NCBI RefSeq assembly: GCF_028769735.1
Contig: NC_088173.1
Location: forward strand, 64,335,421-64,399,420
Direction: 5' to 3'
Length of the DNA stretch: 64,000 nucleotides
Origin: Zonotrichia leucophrys gambelii
Taxonomy: Eukaryota; Chordata; Aves; Passeriformes; Passerellidae
The first letter of the stretch is position 1; every line of letters begins with the position of its first letter. The notes under the pieces were generated by a model that had not been told where the DNA came from, did no database searches, and saw only the letters and a list, made by a program, of their open reading frames with translations. Made by a program: the position numbers and the translations under genes. Positions 59,201-64,000 of this stretch are shown here, piece by piece.

Positions 59201-62200
59201 TGTCCTGGGGCCCGGAGCTGCAGCAGCCGAACGCTCTCGCATTCCCGCTGCCGTCAGGGAATCTCGGCTCCATCCGAACCCCGAAACCCAGAGGGGCGGG
59301 CCCAGCACCCACCGTATGGTTGGGGGTGACCGTCACGGGCTGGCCCTGCTCGCTGTAGTGCGTCTCCGTGTAGCCCGGAGCCAGCAGCCTGCGGGGACAC
59401 AGCGGGGACACAGCGGGGACCGCGGGCAGCGGCTCCAGGGCTGCCGCCACAGCAACGCACTGAGCCCCTGAGCCTGGGCCATCCACACATCCCCCGAGCC
59501 CCCTGAGCCATCCACATATCCCCCTGAGCCCCTTGAACCCCCTGAGCCACCCACACATCCCCTGAGCCATCCACACATCCCCTGGGCCCCCTGAACCAGG
59601 CTGGGCCATCCACACATCCCCTGAGCCCCCCTGAGCCATCCCCACATCCCCCGAGTCATCCCCACATCCCCTGAGCCCCTGTCACCACTGTGACCCCAAG
59701 CAGAGGCTGCCCATGGCCAGCAGGGACAGGGATGGCAGCAGGGACAGTCCAGTGTCCCTCTGTGCCTCAGCAAGCACGGGGCTGCCCAAACCAGGGTGCA
59801 CAAACTGGCCTCATCCAGGCATGACACATGCCATGCCATGCCATGCCATGCCATGCCATGCCATGCCATGCCATCCCTTCCAGCTGCAGGGAAGAACCAG
59901 AGCTGAGCTCACAACTGGAGAGCACGTGGGGTGGGGAGCTGGGGGCACAGGCTGGAGTGACCCTGGGGTGACAGGAGAGAGAAGAGAAGGACATGAAGAA
60001 GATGACAAAGACAATGAAGATGAAAAAGATAAAAAAAAGACTAAAAAGATAAAAAAGACTAAGGAGAAGAAGAAGACTAAGATGATGAAGAAGATGAAAA
60101 AAAAGAAAAAAAATGAAAAAGAAGACGAAGAAGACGAAGAAGGAAAAAAGATGAAAAAAATTAAGAAGAAGAAGAAGATGAAGAAGAAGAAAAAGAAGAA
60201 AAAGAAGAAGAAGAAAAGAAAAAGAAAAAGAAAAAGAAAAAGAAAAAGAAAAAGAAAAAGAAAAAGAAAAAGAAAAAGAAAAAAAAGAAAAAAAAAGAAA
60301 AGAGAAAAAGAAGAGAAGAGAAGAAAAGAAGAAGAAGAAAGAGAGAAAAGAAGAAGAAAAAGAAGAAGAAGAAGAAGAAGAAAAAGAAGAAGAAAAGAAG
60401 AAGAAGAAAAAGAAGAAGAAAAAGAAGAAGAAGAAGAAAAGGAAGAAAGAAAGAAGAAGAAAGAAAAAGAAAAAGAAAGAAAAGAAAGAAAAGAAAGAAA
60501 GAAAAGAAAGAAAAGAAAAAAAAAAGAAAAGAAAGAAAAGAAAGAAAAAGAAAAAGAAAAAGAAAAAGAAAAAGAAAAAGAAAAAGAAAAAGAAAAAGTT
60601 TTCCTGCATTGCCCAGATCTGTGTGACCTTGCCCAGACCCAAGAGTGATGGGTATCTGCTGGCGGCTGCAGTACCCTGGGGGTGGCAGGTCATCCTGGGG
60701 GTGGCAGGTCCCTGTGGGGATGGCAGGTCCCCATGGAAGAGCAGCACCCCTGCAGGGGCTCAGCCACCCAGAGAAGGACAAAAGGGGCCAGGTTTTCCCC
60801 TGCTCTCAGTTTAGACTCATTTTTGAGTCCCCATCCCAAAAGTTAAATTCTGCAGAGAAAATAAAGCAGCACTCCCAGAATAGCCTCCACGCCTCTCCCT
60901 TCCTGCTTTCAGCCAGCCTGGCCCCAGAAATGTCACTGTGGGCACGGCTGTGGCTCCCCACAGCCTGTCCGTGGGTGCCTGGCAGCAGGGACTGCAGCCA
61001 CAGCCCAGACAGCAGCCACAGCTCAGCCTGCCTCCGGCCAGGGACACTGGGTGGCTGCCAAGGCAGGGCCTGGCCAGCCTGGGGACACGGGGACATGGGG
61101 ACAGGGACAGGACAGCTGGGCTGGGGACACGGGAATGGCAAATCCTCCTGCCATGGCCAGGGAATGGACTGGGATGGCTGAGCCAGGCACACCCGGGCTG
61201 GCCCCACAGCAGGGATGTGCCCTCCAGGCAGGGCAGGGAGGGCAGGGAGGGCAGGACCAACCTGCTCCACCAAGCAGTGTGAGGGAAACACCCCGGGATG
61301 CTCCTGGGGACCAAGCAGAGCTCCCAGTGCCAGGAGGAAGGTCTGAGGCCAAACCCAGCTCACTGGGCAAGGGCGTCGCTCACAGGGCTGAGGCAGCAGT
61401 TTGGGTGTCCTCACGCTGTGCCCCCACAATGTCCCCACACTGTGTCGCCACTCTGTGTGTACCCCAGGGCAGTTTGGATGTCCCCATGCTGTGTCCCCAC
61501 TCTGTGTCCCCGCTCTGTGTCCCCACAGCTACTCTGGGGTCCCTTGGGTGCTGTGGACTGCCCTGGGTGCTCAGGTCCCCTTTGTGCCACAATCTCCCAG
61601 CTCACCCAGAGCTCACCCTTCTGTCCCTCTCCAGAGCCCCAGGGCTGCCCCTGTCCCCTCTGCCCCTCTCCAGAGGGCACAGTGGCACAGGGAGGGGCAC
61701 AGGGGACACCCCAAGGTGGCCAGGCCTGGACCACCAGCCAGACACGAGGCCAAGCTCTGCCCATCACATTTCATCCCCCACCACCAACCCCAGTGCCCAC
61801 AGCCCTCAGATGGGCAGAGGGACCCCCAGTTCCCCTTCTTGCACACCAGGAGCTGTCACTGGGGCCCTGGGGACACCGTGGGGCTTGTGCCCACCAGCAG
61901 CAAGAAGGGCTCAGCTCTGCCCTGCTCAGCGCGGGACACAAACCCACCAAGGCACAGAGAACTGGGCGGCCCCAGCCCTGGCAATGTCCCCAGCCCTGAG
62001 CAGGGCCTGGAGCAGCCTGGGCTGGTGGCAGGTGTCCCTGCCATGGCAGGGATGGCATTGCATCTTCAGGGTCCCTTCCAGTCCAAACCACTCTGGGGTT
62101 CTGGGGCTCTGTAAAATGCCACGAGGTCTCAGGCAGAGGGACAAGGAGGGCAGGACAGGACAGATAGACACAAGTCCTGTCCATGTCCCAGGGGAGGGGA

Positions 62201-62645
62201 ATGTCCTTATCTCAGGCTGGATGAGTGTCACAGGGCACAGGGGACAGGAGCTGCTGCCGTCTGCATCCAAACTGACCCAGAGCAGGAGCCCAAAGAAGGT
62301 GACCAAGGAGGGAGGCAAAAGGAGCATTCCAGCCCAAATGGAACCAAAGTGACCCAGAGAAGGAACCCAAAGGAGGTGACCAAGGAGGCAACAGGAGCAT
62401 TCCAGCCCAAATGGAGCCACACAGGGCTGTCCCTTCCCCTGCTGGCCACAACCCTGCCAGCCCAGGCGGGTCCCTGGCAGTGTCCCATGCCCCCTGCCCA
62501 TTCCCAGCCCAGGTGGGTCCCTGGCAGGGTGTCCCATGCCCCCTCCTCATTCCCAGCCCCCCACTCACTGGTTCCTCTCCAGCACCAGCACCAGCTCTCT
62601 GCCCTCAGCTGTCACAGCCACCTCTGCCCGGGCAGGAGCCACCAC
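41241..62645 (-). CDS. ADAM33: ADAM33-type disintegrin metalloprotease gene, 22 coding exons, 5' end incomplete
   Basis: Type I membrane protease (adamalysin family) expected at the cell surface or secretory pathway. Counting from the first residue of the 62645 exon: prodomain 1-142 with a cysteine at 116 in a TCGHG context; furin motif RARR at 139-142; zinc metalloprotease with [12 protein letters not shown] at 284-295 and a Met-turn in CVMAAATG; disintegrin with loop [14 protein letters not shown] at 414-427; cysteine-rich region; EGF-like segment; transmembrane helix about 643-666; cytoplasmic tail 667-879. All 22 exons have GT/AG borders and compatible phases; summed length is 2640 nt. 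ADAM33 is preferred over its relatives ADAM12 and ADAM19 because of [37 protein letters not shown] and SGPVQNH, as I recall those families. The catalytic motif is intact, so an active protease is expected. The tail (about 210 residues) is much longer than the human one as I remember it. Signal peptide and first prodomain residues are missing or uncertain. Confidence 0.93.
41678..41695 (-). CDS. ADAM33: ADAM33 exon u, 18-nt microexon
   Basis: Eighteen bases between a strong acceptor (TTTCCCCCTGCAG) and a strong donor (AAAG|GTGAGTG). Entry and exit phase are both 2, as the neighbours require. With borrowed bases it gives K-PMPPQ-R; PMPPQR fits the class II SH3 ligand PxxPx[RK]. Skipping it removes exactly six residues and keeps the frame. 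Confidence 0.72.
41730..42060. repeat. Minisatellite in the intron between exons t and u
   Basis: CATCCCTGCACTCCCTCATC-type units, 16-50 bp, about 330 bp. Confidence 0.9.
42280..42285 (-). promoter_or_regulatory. AATAAA overlapping a 5' splice site
   Basis: The last six bases of exon t read AATAAA and are followed directly by GTGAGT. A polyadenylation hexamer and a U1-binding donor therefore occupy adjacent bases, and in-frame read-through gives AAG TGA. Whether the hexamer is used is unknown. Confidence 0.45.
42280..42443 (-). CDS. ADAM33: ADAM33 exon t (proline-rich tail)
   Basis: 164 bp, acceptor GCCAG, donor AA|GTGAGT, exit phase 2. It begins [20 protein letters not shown] and ends [10 protein letters not shown] plus two bases of a lysine codon. 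RPLPGSP fits the class I SH3 ligand pattern. If the donor is not used, the frame reads K and then TGA at once. AATAAA overlaps the donor. Confidence 0.82.
42780..43100 (-). repeat. Minisatellite at the exon s donor
   Basis: About a dozen units of variable length, each with CTCACCTGT or a close variant on the plus strand, that is ACAG|GTGAG on the gene strand. Two units also repeat the GGGCTCCTGAC-GGGCTGCAGG segment from the end of exon s. Confidence 0.88.
43096..43344 (-). CDS. ADAM33: ADAM33 exon s (proline-rich cytoplasmic tail)
   Basis: 249 bp, strong pyrimidine tract and CTCAG acceptor, donor CAG|GTGAGA, phase 0 both sides. It encodes about 83 residues, very rich in proline and basic residues ([28 protein letters not shown]). 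KPLPCSP fits the class I SH3 ligand pattern [RK]xxPxxP. Very GC-rich. Its donor starts the array at 42780-43100. Confidence 0.86.
44265..44400 (-). repeat. Repeat array at the exon r donor
   Basis: About six units of roughly 20 bp, TGAGTTATCACTGACCTTAC and variants on the plus strand. On the gene strand several units repeat AAG|GTCAGTGATAACTCA, the exon r donor and its flank. Confidence 0.85.
44396..44486 (-). CDS. ADAM33: ADAM33 exon r (juxtamembrane tail, basic and serine-rich)
   Basis: 91 bp; encodes [20 protein letters not shown] then [11 protein letters not shown]. Donor AAG|GTCAGT. It fits exactly between exon q (exit phase 2) and exon s (entry phase 0). The acceptor is a tandem CAGCAG: using the upstream AG (start 44489) adds one serine. 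The donor is the first unit of the 21-bp repeat at 44265-44400. It was identified by splice sites and phase, not by family similarity. Confidence 0.75.
44760..45120. repeat. Long-unit tandem repeat in the intron between exons q and r
   Basis: Units of 55-120 bp built from GGTCAGTCTGT-CAGCCCC and GAGCAGGTCTCACAC. The 115-bp pair at 44927-45115 is almost identical. Confidence 0.88.
45219..45369 (-). CDS. ADAM33: ADAM33 exon q (transmembrane helix)
   Basis: 151 bp, acceptor TGGCAG, donor AG|GTGGGT, exit phase 2. It encodes the membrane span [20 protein letters not shown] then [18 protein letters not shown] with basic residues inside the cell. A solo LTR sits 198 bp upstream of the acceptor, in the preceding intron. 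Confidence 0.93.
45567..45950 (+). mobile_element. Solo LTR of the 385-bp family, copy 4, in an ADAM33 intron
   Basis: Starts TGTCGCAGACAAC and ends CATTGTCACA; flanked by CCTGCA at 45561-45566 and 45951-45956. It lies antisense to ADAM33 between the EGF exon p and the transmembrane exon q. Confidence 0.88.
46060..46168 (-). CDS. ADAM33: ADAM33 exon p (EGF-like, second half)
   Basis: 109 bp, acceptor CCCCAG, donor G|GTGAGT. It encodes [20 protein letters not shown] then [16 protein letters not shown], the segment most diagnostic for ADAM33. Confidence 0.96.
46270..46610 (-). mobile_element. CR1 3' fragment in an ADAM33 intron
   Basis: ATCACAGAATCCTGGAATGG through TTTCAGTTTGAAGCCATTCC and CATGTAAAAAGTCACC, clear reversed CR1. 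Confidence 0.82.
47210..47400. repeat. Tandem repeat downstream of exon o
   Basis: Three units of about 65 bp, GGCAGACCCTGGGGTGGCTC with CCCAGCCCTGTCC; the exon donor itself is not part of the unit. Confidence 0.82.
47411..47488 (-). CDS. ADAM33: ADAM33 exon o (EGF-like, first half)
   Basis: 78 bp, acceptor CCTAG, donor GGG|GTGAGC, phase 0 both sides. It encodes [20 protein letters not shown] then RCHGHG. Confidence 0.95.
47640..47778. repeat. Tandem repeat, GAGAAACCATTTCCATTTGG unit
   Basis: Four units of about 34 bp in the intron between exons o and p. Confidence 0.9.
48517..48721 (-). CDS. ADAM33: ADAM33 exon n (cysteine-rich region)
   Basis: 205 bp, acceptor CTGCAG, donor ATG|GTGAGT. 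It encodes [32 protein letters not shown] and [15 protein letters not shown]. Confidence 0.95.
49322..49430 (-). CDS. ADAM33: ADAM33 exon m (cysteine-rich region)
   Basis: 109 bp, acceptor GTGCAG, donor AG|GTGGGC. It completes [17 protein letters not shown] and encodes [20 protein letters not shown]. Confidence 0.94.
49618..49900 (-). mobile_element. CR1 3' fragment with tandem growth
   Basis: GGTTGGGTTGGAAGAGACCT is reversed CR1. Its internal segment GGGACATTCCAGGCATGCAG with flanks is then repeated three times at about 60 bp period. Confidence 0.75.
50010..50290 (-). repeat. Minisatellite made of exon l 3' ends with splice donors
   Basis: Four units of 63-71 bp: the exon copy (50221-50287) and copies near 50154-50220, 50083-50153 and 50020-50082. 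Each contains the CCAG|GTCAGT donor. The third unit still encodes [20 protein letters not shown]. Confidence 0.9.
50229..50424 (-). CDS. ADAM33: ADAM33 exon l (disintegrin loop and cysteine-rich region)
   Basis: 196 bp, acceptor CCCCAG, donor CCAG|GTCAGT, exit phase 1. It contains [16 protein letters not shown], the disintegrin loop region, and ends [20 protein letters not shown]. The last about 65 bp together with the donor are tandemly copied three more times into the downstream intron (50010-50220). Confidence 0.95.
50440..50690. repeat. Minisatellite upstream of exon l
   Basis: GGGGACA-ACTGGGGACAGG units of 30-40 bp adjoining the exon l acceptor. Confidence 0.85.
50805..51110 (+). mobile_element. 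CR1 3' fragment in an ADAM33 intron
   Basis: Forward CR1 3' end, GAATTCTGCTGGAGAGGGAC through GGCACTGGGTGGGCTCTGAG and a CCATGCCATGACT terminus. Confidence 0.78.
51331..51420 (-). CDS. ADAM33: ADAM33 exon k (disintegrin)
   Basis: 90 bp, acceptor CCACAG, donor AAG|GTGAGA, phase 0 both sides. It encodes [20 protein letters not shown] then [10 protein letters not shown], with the cysteine spacing of ADAM disintegrin domains. Confidence 0.96.
51706..52088 (+). mobile_element. Solo LTR of the 385-bp family, copy 5, in an ADAM33 intron
   Basis: Starts TATTGCAGACATA and ends CACTGTCACA; flanked by GAGGAC at 51700-51705 and 52089-52094. Antisense to ADAM33, between exons j and k. Confidence 0.88.
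52217..52394 (-). CDS. ADAM33: ADAM33 exon j (end of protease, start of disintegrin)
   Basis: 178 bp, acceptor CCCCAG, donor GAG|GTACAG. It encodes [31 protein letters not shown], and [18 protein letters not shown], the usual opening of the disintegrin domain. A solo LTR inserted 128 bp beyond the donor. Confidence 0.96.
52600..52984 (+). mobile_element. LTR-like element in the intron between exons i and j
   Basis: Runs from about TGTGGTTAGAAAACACAG to CTCTGCAAAACA. It contains a GGGGGATAAAAAAGG TATA-like box near 52840 and CTGTAATAAACACACC near 52918. Ends are tentative; no target duplication was found. Confidence 0.5.
53030..53245. repeat. Tandem repeat, CCAGCCCAGCACTGCTGCAG unit
   Basis: Three units of about 65-70 bp between the LTR-like element and exon i. 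Confidence 0.82.
53950..54270 (-). mobile_element. CR1 3' fragment in an ADAM33 intron
   Basis: ATGGCAGGGACACCTCCCAC through TCCCCAGTCCCTCTCCAGCT; reversed CR1, closely similar to 37675-38045. Confidence 0.78.
54340..54475. repeat. Tandem repeat, GGGGACACATCCAGG unit
   Basis: Five to six units of 20-25 bp ending about 20 bp from the exon i donor. Confidence 0.85.
54488..54630 (-). CDS. ADAM33: ADAM33 exon i (zinc-binding active site)
   Basis: 143 bp, acceptor CCTCAG, donor GG|GTGAGT. It carries [20 protein letters not shown] and FGLVHD, the complete HExxHxxGxxHD zinc site with catalytic glutamate, then [10 protein letters not shown] with the Met-turn methionine. Confidence 0.97.
55423..55507 (-). 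CDS. ADAM33: ADAM33 exon h (metalloprotease)
   Basis: 85 bp, acceptor CGGCAG, donor GTG|GTAAGG. It encodes [18 protein letters not shown] then [10 protein letters not shown], the strand region leading to the active site. Confidence 0.95.
55633..55799 (-). CDS. ADAM33: ADAM33 exon g (metalloprotease)
   Basis: 167 bp, acceptor CTGCAG, donor AC|GTGGGT, exit phase 2. It encodes [20 protein letters not shown] and later [16 protein letters not shown] and RHDNAQLLT, a very strong family match. Confidence 0.96.
56140..56211 (-). CDS. ADAM33: ADAM33 exon f (metalloprotease)
   Basis: 72 bp, acceptor CTCCAG, donor AAG|GTGAGG, phase 0 both sides. It encodes [20 protein letters not shown] then YVDK, the conserved helix of reprolysin-type catalytic domains. 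Confidence 0.95.
56301..56366 (-). CDS. ADAM33: ADAM33 exon e (furin site and start of metalloprotease)
   Basis: 66 bp, acceptor TTGCAG, donor CTG|GTGAGC, phase 0 both sides. It encodes [20 protein letters not shown] then TL. Joined to the preceding CGG codon it forms RARR, a proprotein convertase site, followed by the first strand of the catalytic domain. Confidence 0.94.
56735..57410 (-). repeat. Minisatellite at the exon d donor
   Basis: About 650 bp of a degenerate 14-28 bp unit (GAGGATTTACCC, GAGGATTCACCC and variants on the plus strand). The gene-strand form is GGGTAAATCCTC, so the real donor CGG|GTAAATCCTC is the first unit and many later units carry the same donor-like string. Confidence 0.88.
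57402..57588 (-). CDS. ADAM33: ADAM33 exon d (prodomain, includes cysteine-switch candidate)
   Basis: 187 bp, acceptor CTCCAG, donor CGG|GTAAAT, exit phase 0. It encodes [15 protein letters not shown] and later [10 protein letters not shown], whose cysteine is the likely zinc-masking residue of the latent enzyme. The last codon CGG supplies the first arginine of the furin site. The donor begins the minisatellite at 56735-57410. Confidence 0.9.
58085..58730 (-). repeat. CCCATTC-type array at the exon c donor
   Basis: A degenerate array of CCCCATTCCC units with embedded longer units containing CATACCGTATTCC. The latter is the exon c donor region (AATACG|GTATGG on the gene strand). Exact copies occur near 58422, 58560, 58588 and 58684, with near-copies near 58517 and 58636. 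Confidence 0.85.
58717..58793 (-). CDS. ADAM33: ADAM33 exon c (prodomain)
   Basis: 77 bp, acceptor CTCCAG, donor CG|GTATGG, exit phase 2. It encodes [16 protein letters not shown] and VVLSTCSGI. Its donor is the first unit of the CCCATTC-type array at 58085-58730. Confidence 0.93.
58860..59005. repeat. CCATCTCCCCTTTT minisatellite
   Basis: Ten units of 14 bp in the intron between exons b and c. Confidence 0.9.
59030..59420. other. CpG-rich patch around exon b
   Basis: Dense CpG and short repeated CCCGGGACAGAGCCCGGCG units at 59066-59125. It lies inside ADAM33, downstream of the first secure exon, so it could be an internal promoter or simply a GC-rich minisatellite. No TATA or clear initiator was recognised. 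Confidence 0.5.
59313..59388 (-). CDS. ADAM33: ADAM33 exon b (prodomain)
   Basis: 76 bp, acceptor CCGCAG, donor ACG|GTGGGT. It encodes [15 protein letters not shown] and then [10 protein letters not shown], a close match to the ADAM33/ADAM19 prodomain. It lies at the edge of a CpG-rich patch. Confidence 0.93.
59460..59690. repeat. CCATCCACACATCCCC(C/T)GAGCC minisatellite
   Basis: Degenerate 20-30 bp units in the intron between exons a and b. Confidence 0.85.
59825..59876. repeat. (CCATG)n microsatellite
   Basis: About ten pure pentamers. Confidence 0.95.
59985..60600 (+). repeat. Long homopurine tract, (GAA)n and (AAAAAG)n rich
   Basis: A purine-rich stretch in the intron between exons a and b. 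From 60180 to 60598 every base on the plus strand is A or G (about 419 bp). On the transcribed ADAM33 strand it is polypyrimidine. Such mirror-symmetric tracts can form intramolecular triplexes. Confidence 0.92.
61990..62115 (+). mobile_element. CR1 3' fragment in an ADAM33 intron
   Basis: GCAGGTGTCCCTGCCATGGC and GGGTCCCTTCCAGTCCAAAC, forward CR1 terminus. Confidence 0.7.
62270..62420. repeat. Tandem pair downstream of exon a position
   Basis: Two units of about 65 bp, GGAGGTGACCAAGGAGG with GGAGCATTCCAGCCC. Confidence 0.85.
62569..62645 (-). CDS. ADAM33: ADAM33 exon a (prodomain)
   Basis: 77 bp, acceptor TTGCAG, donor CA|GTGAGT, entry phase 0 and exit phase 2. It encodes [19 protein letters not shown] followed by LVLERN, matching the ADAM prodomain pattern AEGxELxLxLExN. 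Confidence 0.88.
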
Positions 62646-62694
62646 CTGCAAGGAAAGGAGGGATGGGCTCAGACAAGGTCCCTGTGCCCAGAAC

Positions 62695-62760
62695 CTTCCT
62701 CTGCTCCAGCTCCAGGTGCATCCCAGCCTCTCCATCCTGGAGAAGGGGATCTCCCTGAAC
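62695..62760 (-). CDS. Possible second prodomain exon of ADAM33 (uncertain borders)
   Basis: One frame here reads DGEAGMHLELEQRK and ends at AAG|GTTCTG in phase 0, as the next exon requires. The spacing of DG and LE resembles the human ADAM33 stretch DGQPWRTVSLEE as I recall it. Against it: the intron to the next exon would be only 49 bp, the donor is weak and the acceptor is ambiguous (near 62756 or 62737). The left limit is the donor; the right limit is approximate. Confidence 0.22.
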
Positions 62761-62774
62761 TCCCAGCCAGCAGG

Positions 62775-62890
62775 GATAATGGGGGAGTCACAGGAGGAAA
62801 ACGGGGGAGTCACAGGATGATAATGGGGGATTCACAGCAGGGATAACGAGATTCACAGGATGGTAACAGGGGAGTCACAGGAAGATAACA
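62775..62890. repeat. Tandem repeat next to the candidate first exon
   Basis: Six units of about 20 bp, GGGGGAGTCACAGGATGATA and variants. On the gene strand units carry CCTGTGA-TCC, similar to the candidate exon end CCTGTAAATCC. Confidence 0.82.
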
Positions 62891-62927
62891 GAGGATTTAC
62901 AGGAGTATCGGGAGTGAGGCAGCAGAC

Positions 62928-63027
62928 CCCAGCTCTGCTGGCAGCTCCCCCAGGGAAAGGCAGAACAGGATGGCCCCAGGATGAGGAGCAGCAGGAGCAC
63001 CCTGAGCAGGGTCTCTGTGTGCTCCAT
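62928..63027 (-). CDS. Candidate first coding exon (signal peptide) of ADAM33
   Basis: An ATG with a favourable context (G at -3 and +4) opens a short frame starting MEHTETLLRVLLLLLILG, followed by PSCSA. It has a charged N-end, a leucine core and a plausible signal-peptidase site. It sits about 280 bp upstream of the first secure prodomain exon on the same strand, where ADAM33 should carry its signal peptide. The frame runs to a stop at 62875. Possible donors (GTCTGC at 62927 or GTAAAT at about 62907) both leave phase 1, while the next secure exon starts in phase 0, so an intermediate exon would be needed. The end given assumes the 62927 donor. This is inference. Confidence 0.4.
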
Positions 63028-64000
63028 CCCAGCTCTGTTCTGCCCCACTGCAGTGGCTGATCCAGGGAAGGACCCTCAGCCCTGGGAGGGATAATGGTAC
63101 CCTGTGGGGATGGAAATCACCACCAAGGCCCCCCTGGGCACTGGATGAGGGCCGTTAAAAATACCTCAGAGCAGCAGCACAGAAAGGAAACAGTGACTCA
63201 GCTTCCCCAGGATGCCGGTGCCTTTACTCATTCTTTACTCATTCCCTCTCTTCGGAGGGTGTTGGACAGGAACCCGGCTCTGGAGCCAGCCCAGCTGTGT
63301 GTGACAGGAGGGGCCAGAGCCCACAGTGCTGCCCTTCCCTGTGTCCCCAGCTCTGAGGATGCTGAAAGCATGGCCCTGCCTGCTGCCCATGGCCTGGACT
63401 GTCCCTGGGCTCTGAGGTCCCCCTCAGTCTGTCCCCGTCCATGGAGTACACAGGAAGCCCAGTGGGCTGCCAGCCCACAGGACCCCATCACTGCCATGGC
63501 CGTGGGCCTGGCCAGCTCTTCCTGGCTCTGGAAGGAAAGGGGACAGAGGAAGGAGCCGTTCCTGGCCCTGGAAGGAAAGGGGACAGAGGAAGCAGCTGTT
63601 CCTGGCTCTGGAAGGAAAGGGGACAGAGGAAGGGGCTGTCCCCACAAGGCCCCAGCTCTGGCTGCCCTTGGCATCCCATCCCTGCAGCTGGAACACAGGA
63701 ACGCAGCAGGGAGGGGCAGAGCTGGGTGATTCACAGCGCGGGATGAAGCAGAGGTTAAGTCCTGATTCCCCAATTCCTGTGGAGTTGGCTGTGCTGCTGC
63801 TCCTCCAGCCCTGGCCCCCTGCCCTGGCTATGGGGGACACCAGGGGAGCCCCAGTGGAGCCTGCCCTGAGCTCAGGACAAAGGGACAAAGGGACAAAGGA
63901 ACAAAGGGACAAAGGGACAAAGGGATAAAGCATTTGGGTGCAGAGCAGTGGGATGCCGCCACTGCTGCCCCCGGCTGTGGGGTCTGTACTGCCGGGGGGC
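63028..64000. other. 5' flank of ADAM33, no further exon secured
   Basis: Contains a three-copy 54-bp repeat at 63525-63635 (CTGGAAGGAAAGGGGACAGA) and (GGGACAAA)n at 63872-63926. No CpG island or TATA box was seen directly upstream of the candidate ATG at 63027. Confidence 0.5.

Noticed and set aside
59713..60747. Lysine/glutamate-rich and phenylalanine-rich frames over 300 codons
   Set aside because: Products of the homopurine tract on either strand.
41241..62645. Assignment to ADAM12 or ADAM19
   Set aside because: The proline-rich tail resembles those paralogues, but the EGF-like segment, the SGPVQNH stretch and the prodomain agree better with ADAM33. A phylogeny would settle it.
63931..64000. 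Possible exon with QQWRHPTALHP near the right edge
   Set aside because: It vaguely recalls the ADAM33 PWRTVSL stretch but has no donor nearby and runs off the window.

Overview
The window looks like vertebrate nuclear DNA from a songbird-type bird genome. The basis is a large multi-exon metalloprotease gene with GT/AG introns, many eroded fragments resembling the 3' end of avian CR1 LINEs, several solo LTRs with 6-bp target duplications, and an extreme density of GC-rich minisatellites of the kind seen on bird microchromosomes. The organism assignment is inference from repeat character; the gene structure is read directly from the sequence.

Right part (about 41.2-63 kb, minus strand): one gene, the orthologue of ADAM33 (amphibian ADAM13 type), a membrane-anchored disintegrin metalloprotease. 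I traced 22 coding exons from 62645 down to a stop codon at 41241. Their phases join without a conflict, and the lengths sum to 2640 nt (879 codons plus stop). In order they encode the prodomain, a furin site formed at an exon junction, the zinc metalloprotease with an HExxHxxGxxHD motif, the disintegrin, cysteine-rich and EGF-like regions, a transmembrane helix, and an unusually long proline-rich tail that ends through an 18-nt microexon. The 5' end (signal peptide and first prodomain exon) is not secure; a candidate signal-peptide exon lies at 62928-63027.

Left part (1-41 kb): the 3' flank of ADAM33. I see no convincing gene on either strand. It is a patchwork of CR1 pieces, class II-type solo LTRs and more than twenty tandem arrays, including long (GGGAA)n and (CCATTC)n tracts, with a few AT-rich unique stretches and one good CTCF-like site at 38267-38285.

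Most notable: in five ADAM33 exons the 5' splice site is the first unit of a minisatellite running into the downstream intron, so the intron carries a series of near-copies of that exon's own donor. For three of these exons the array contains alternative donors that keep the reading frame open. The gene thus appears to have tandem arrays of donor sites, which may create length-variable isoforms. The polymorphism and use of these sites cannot be judged from the sequence alone.
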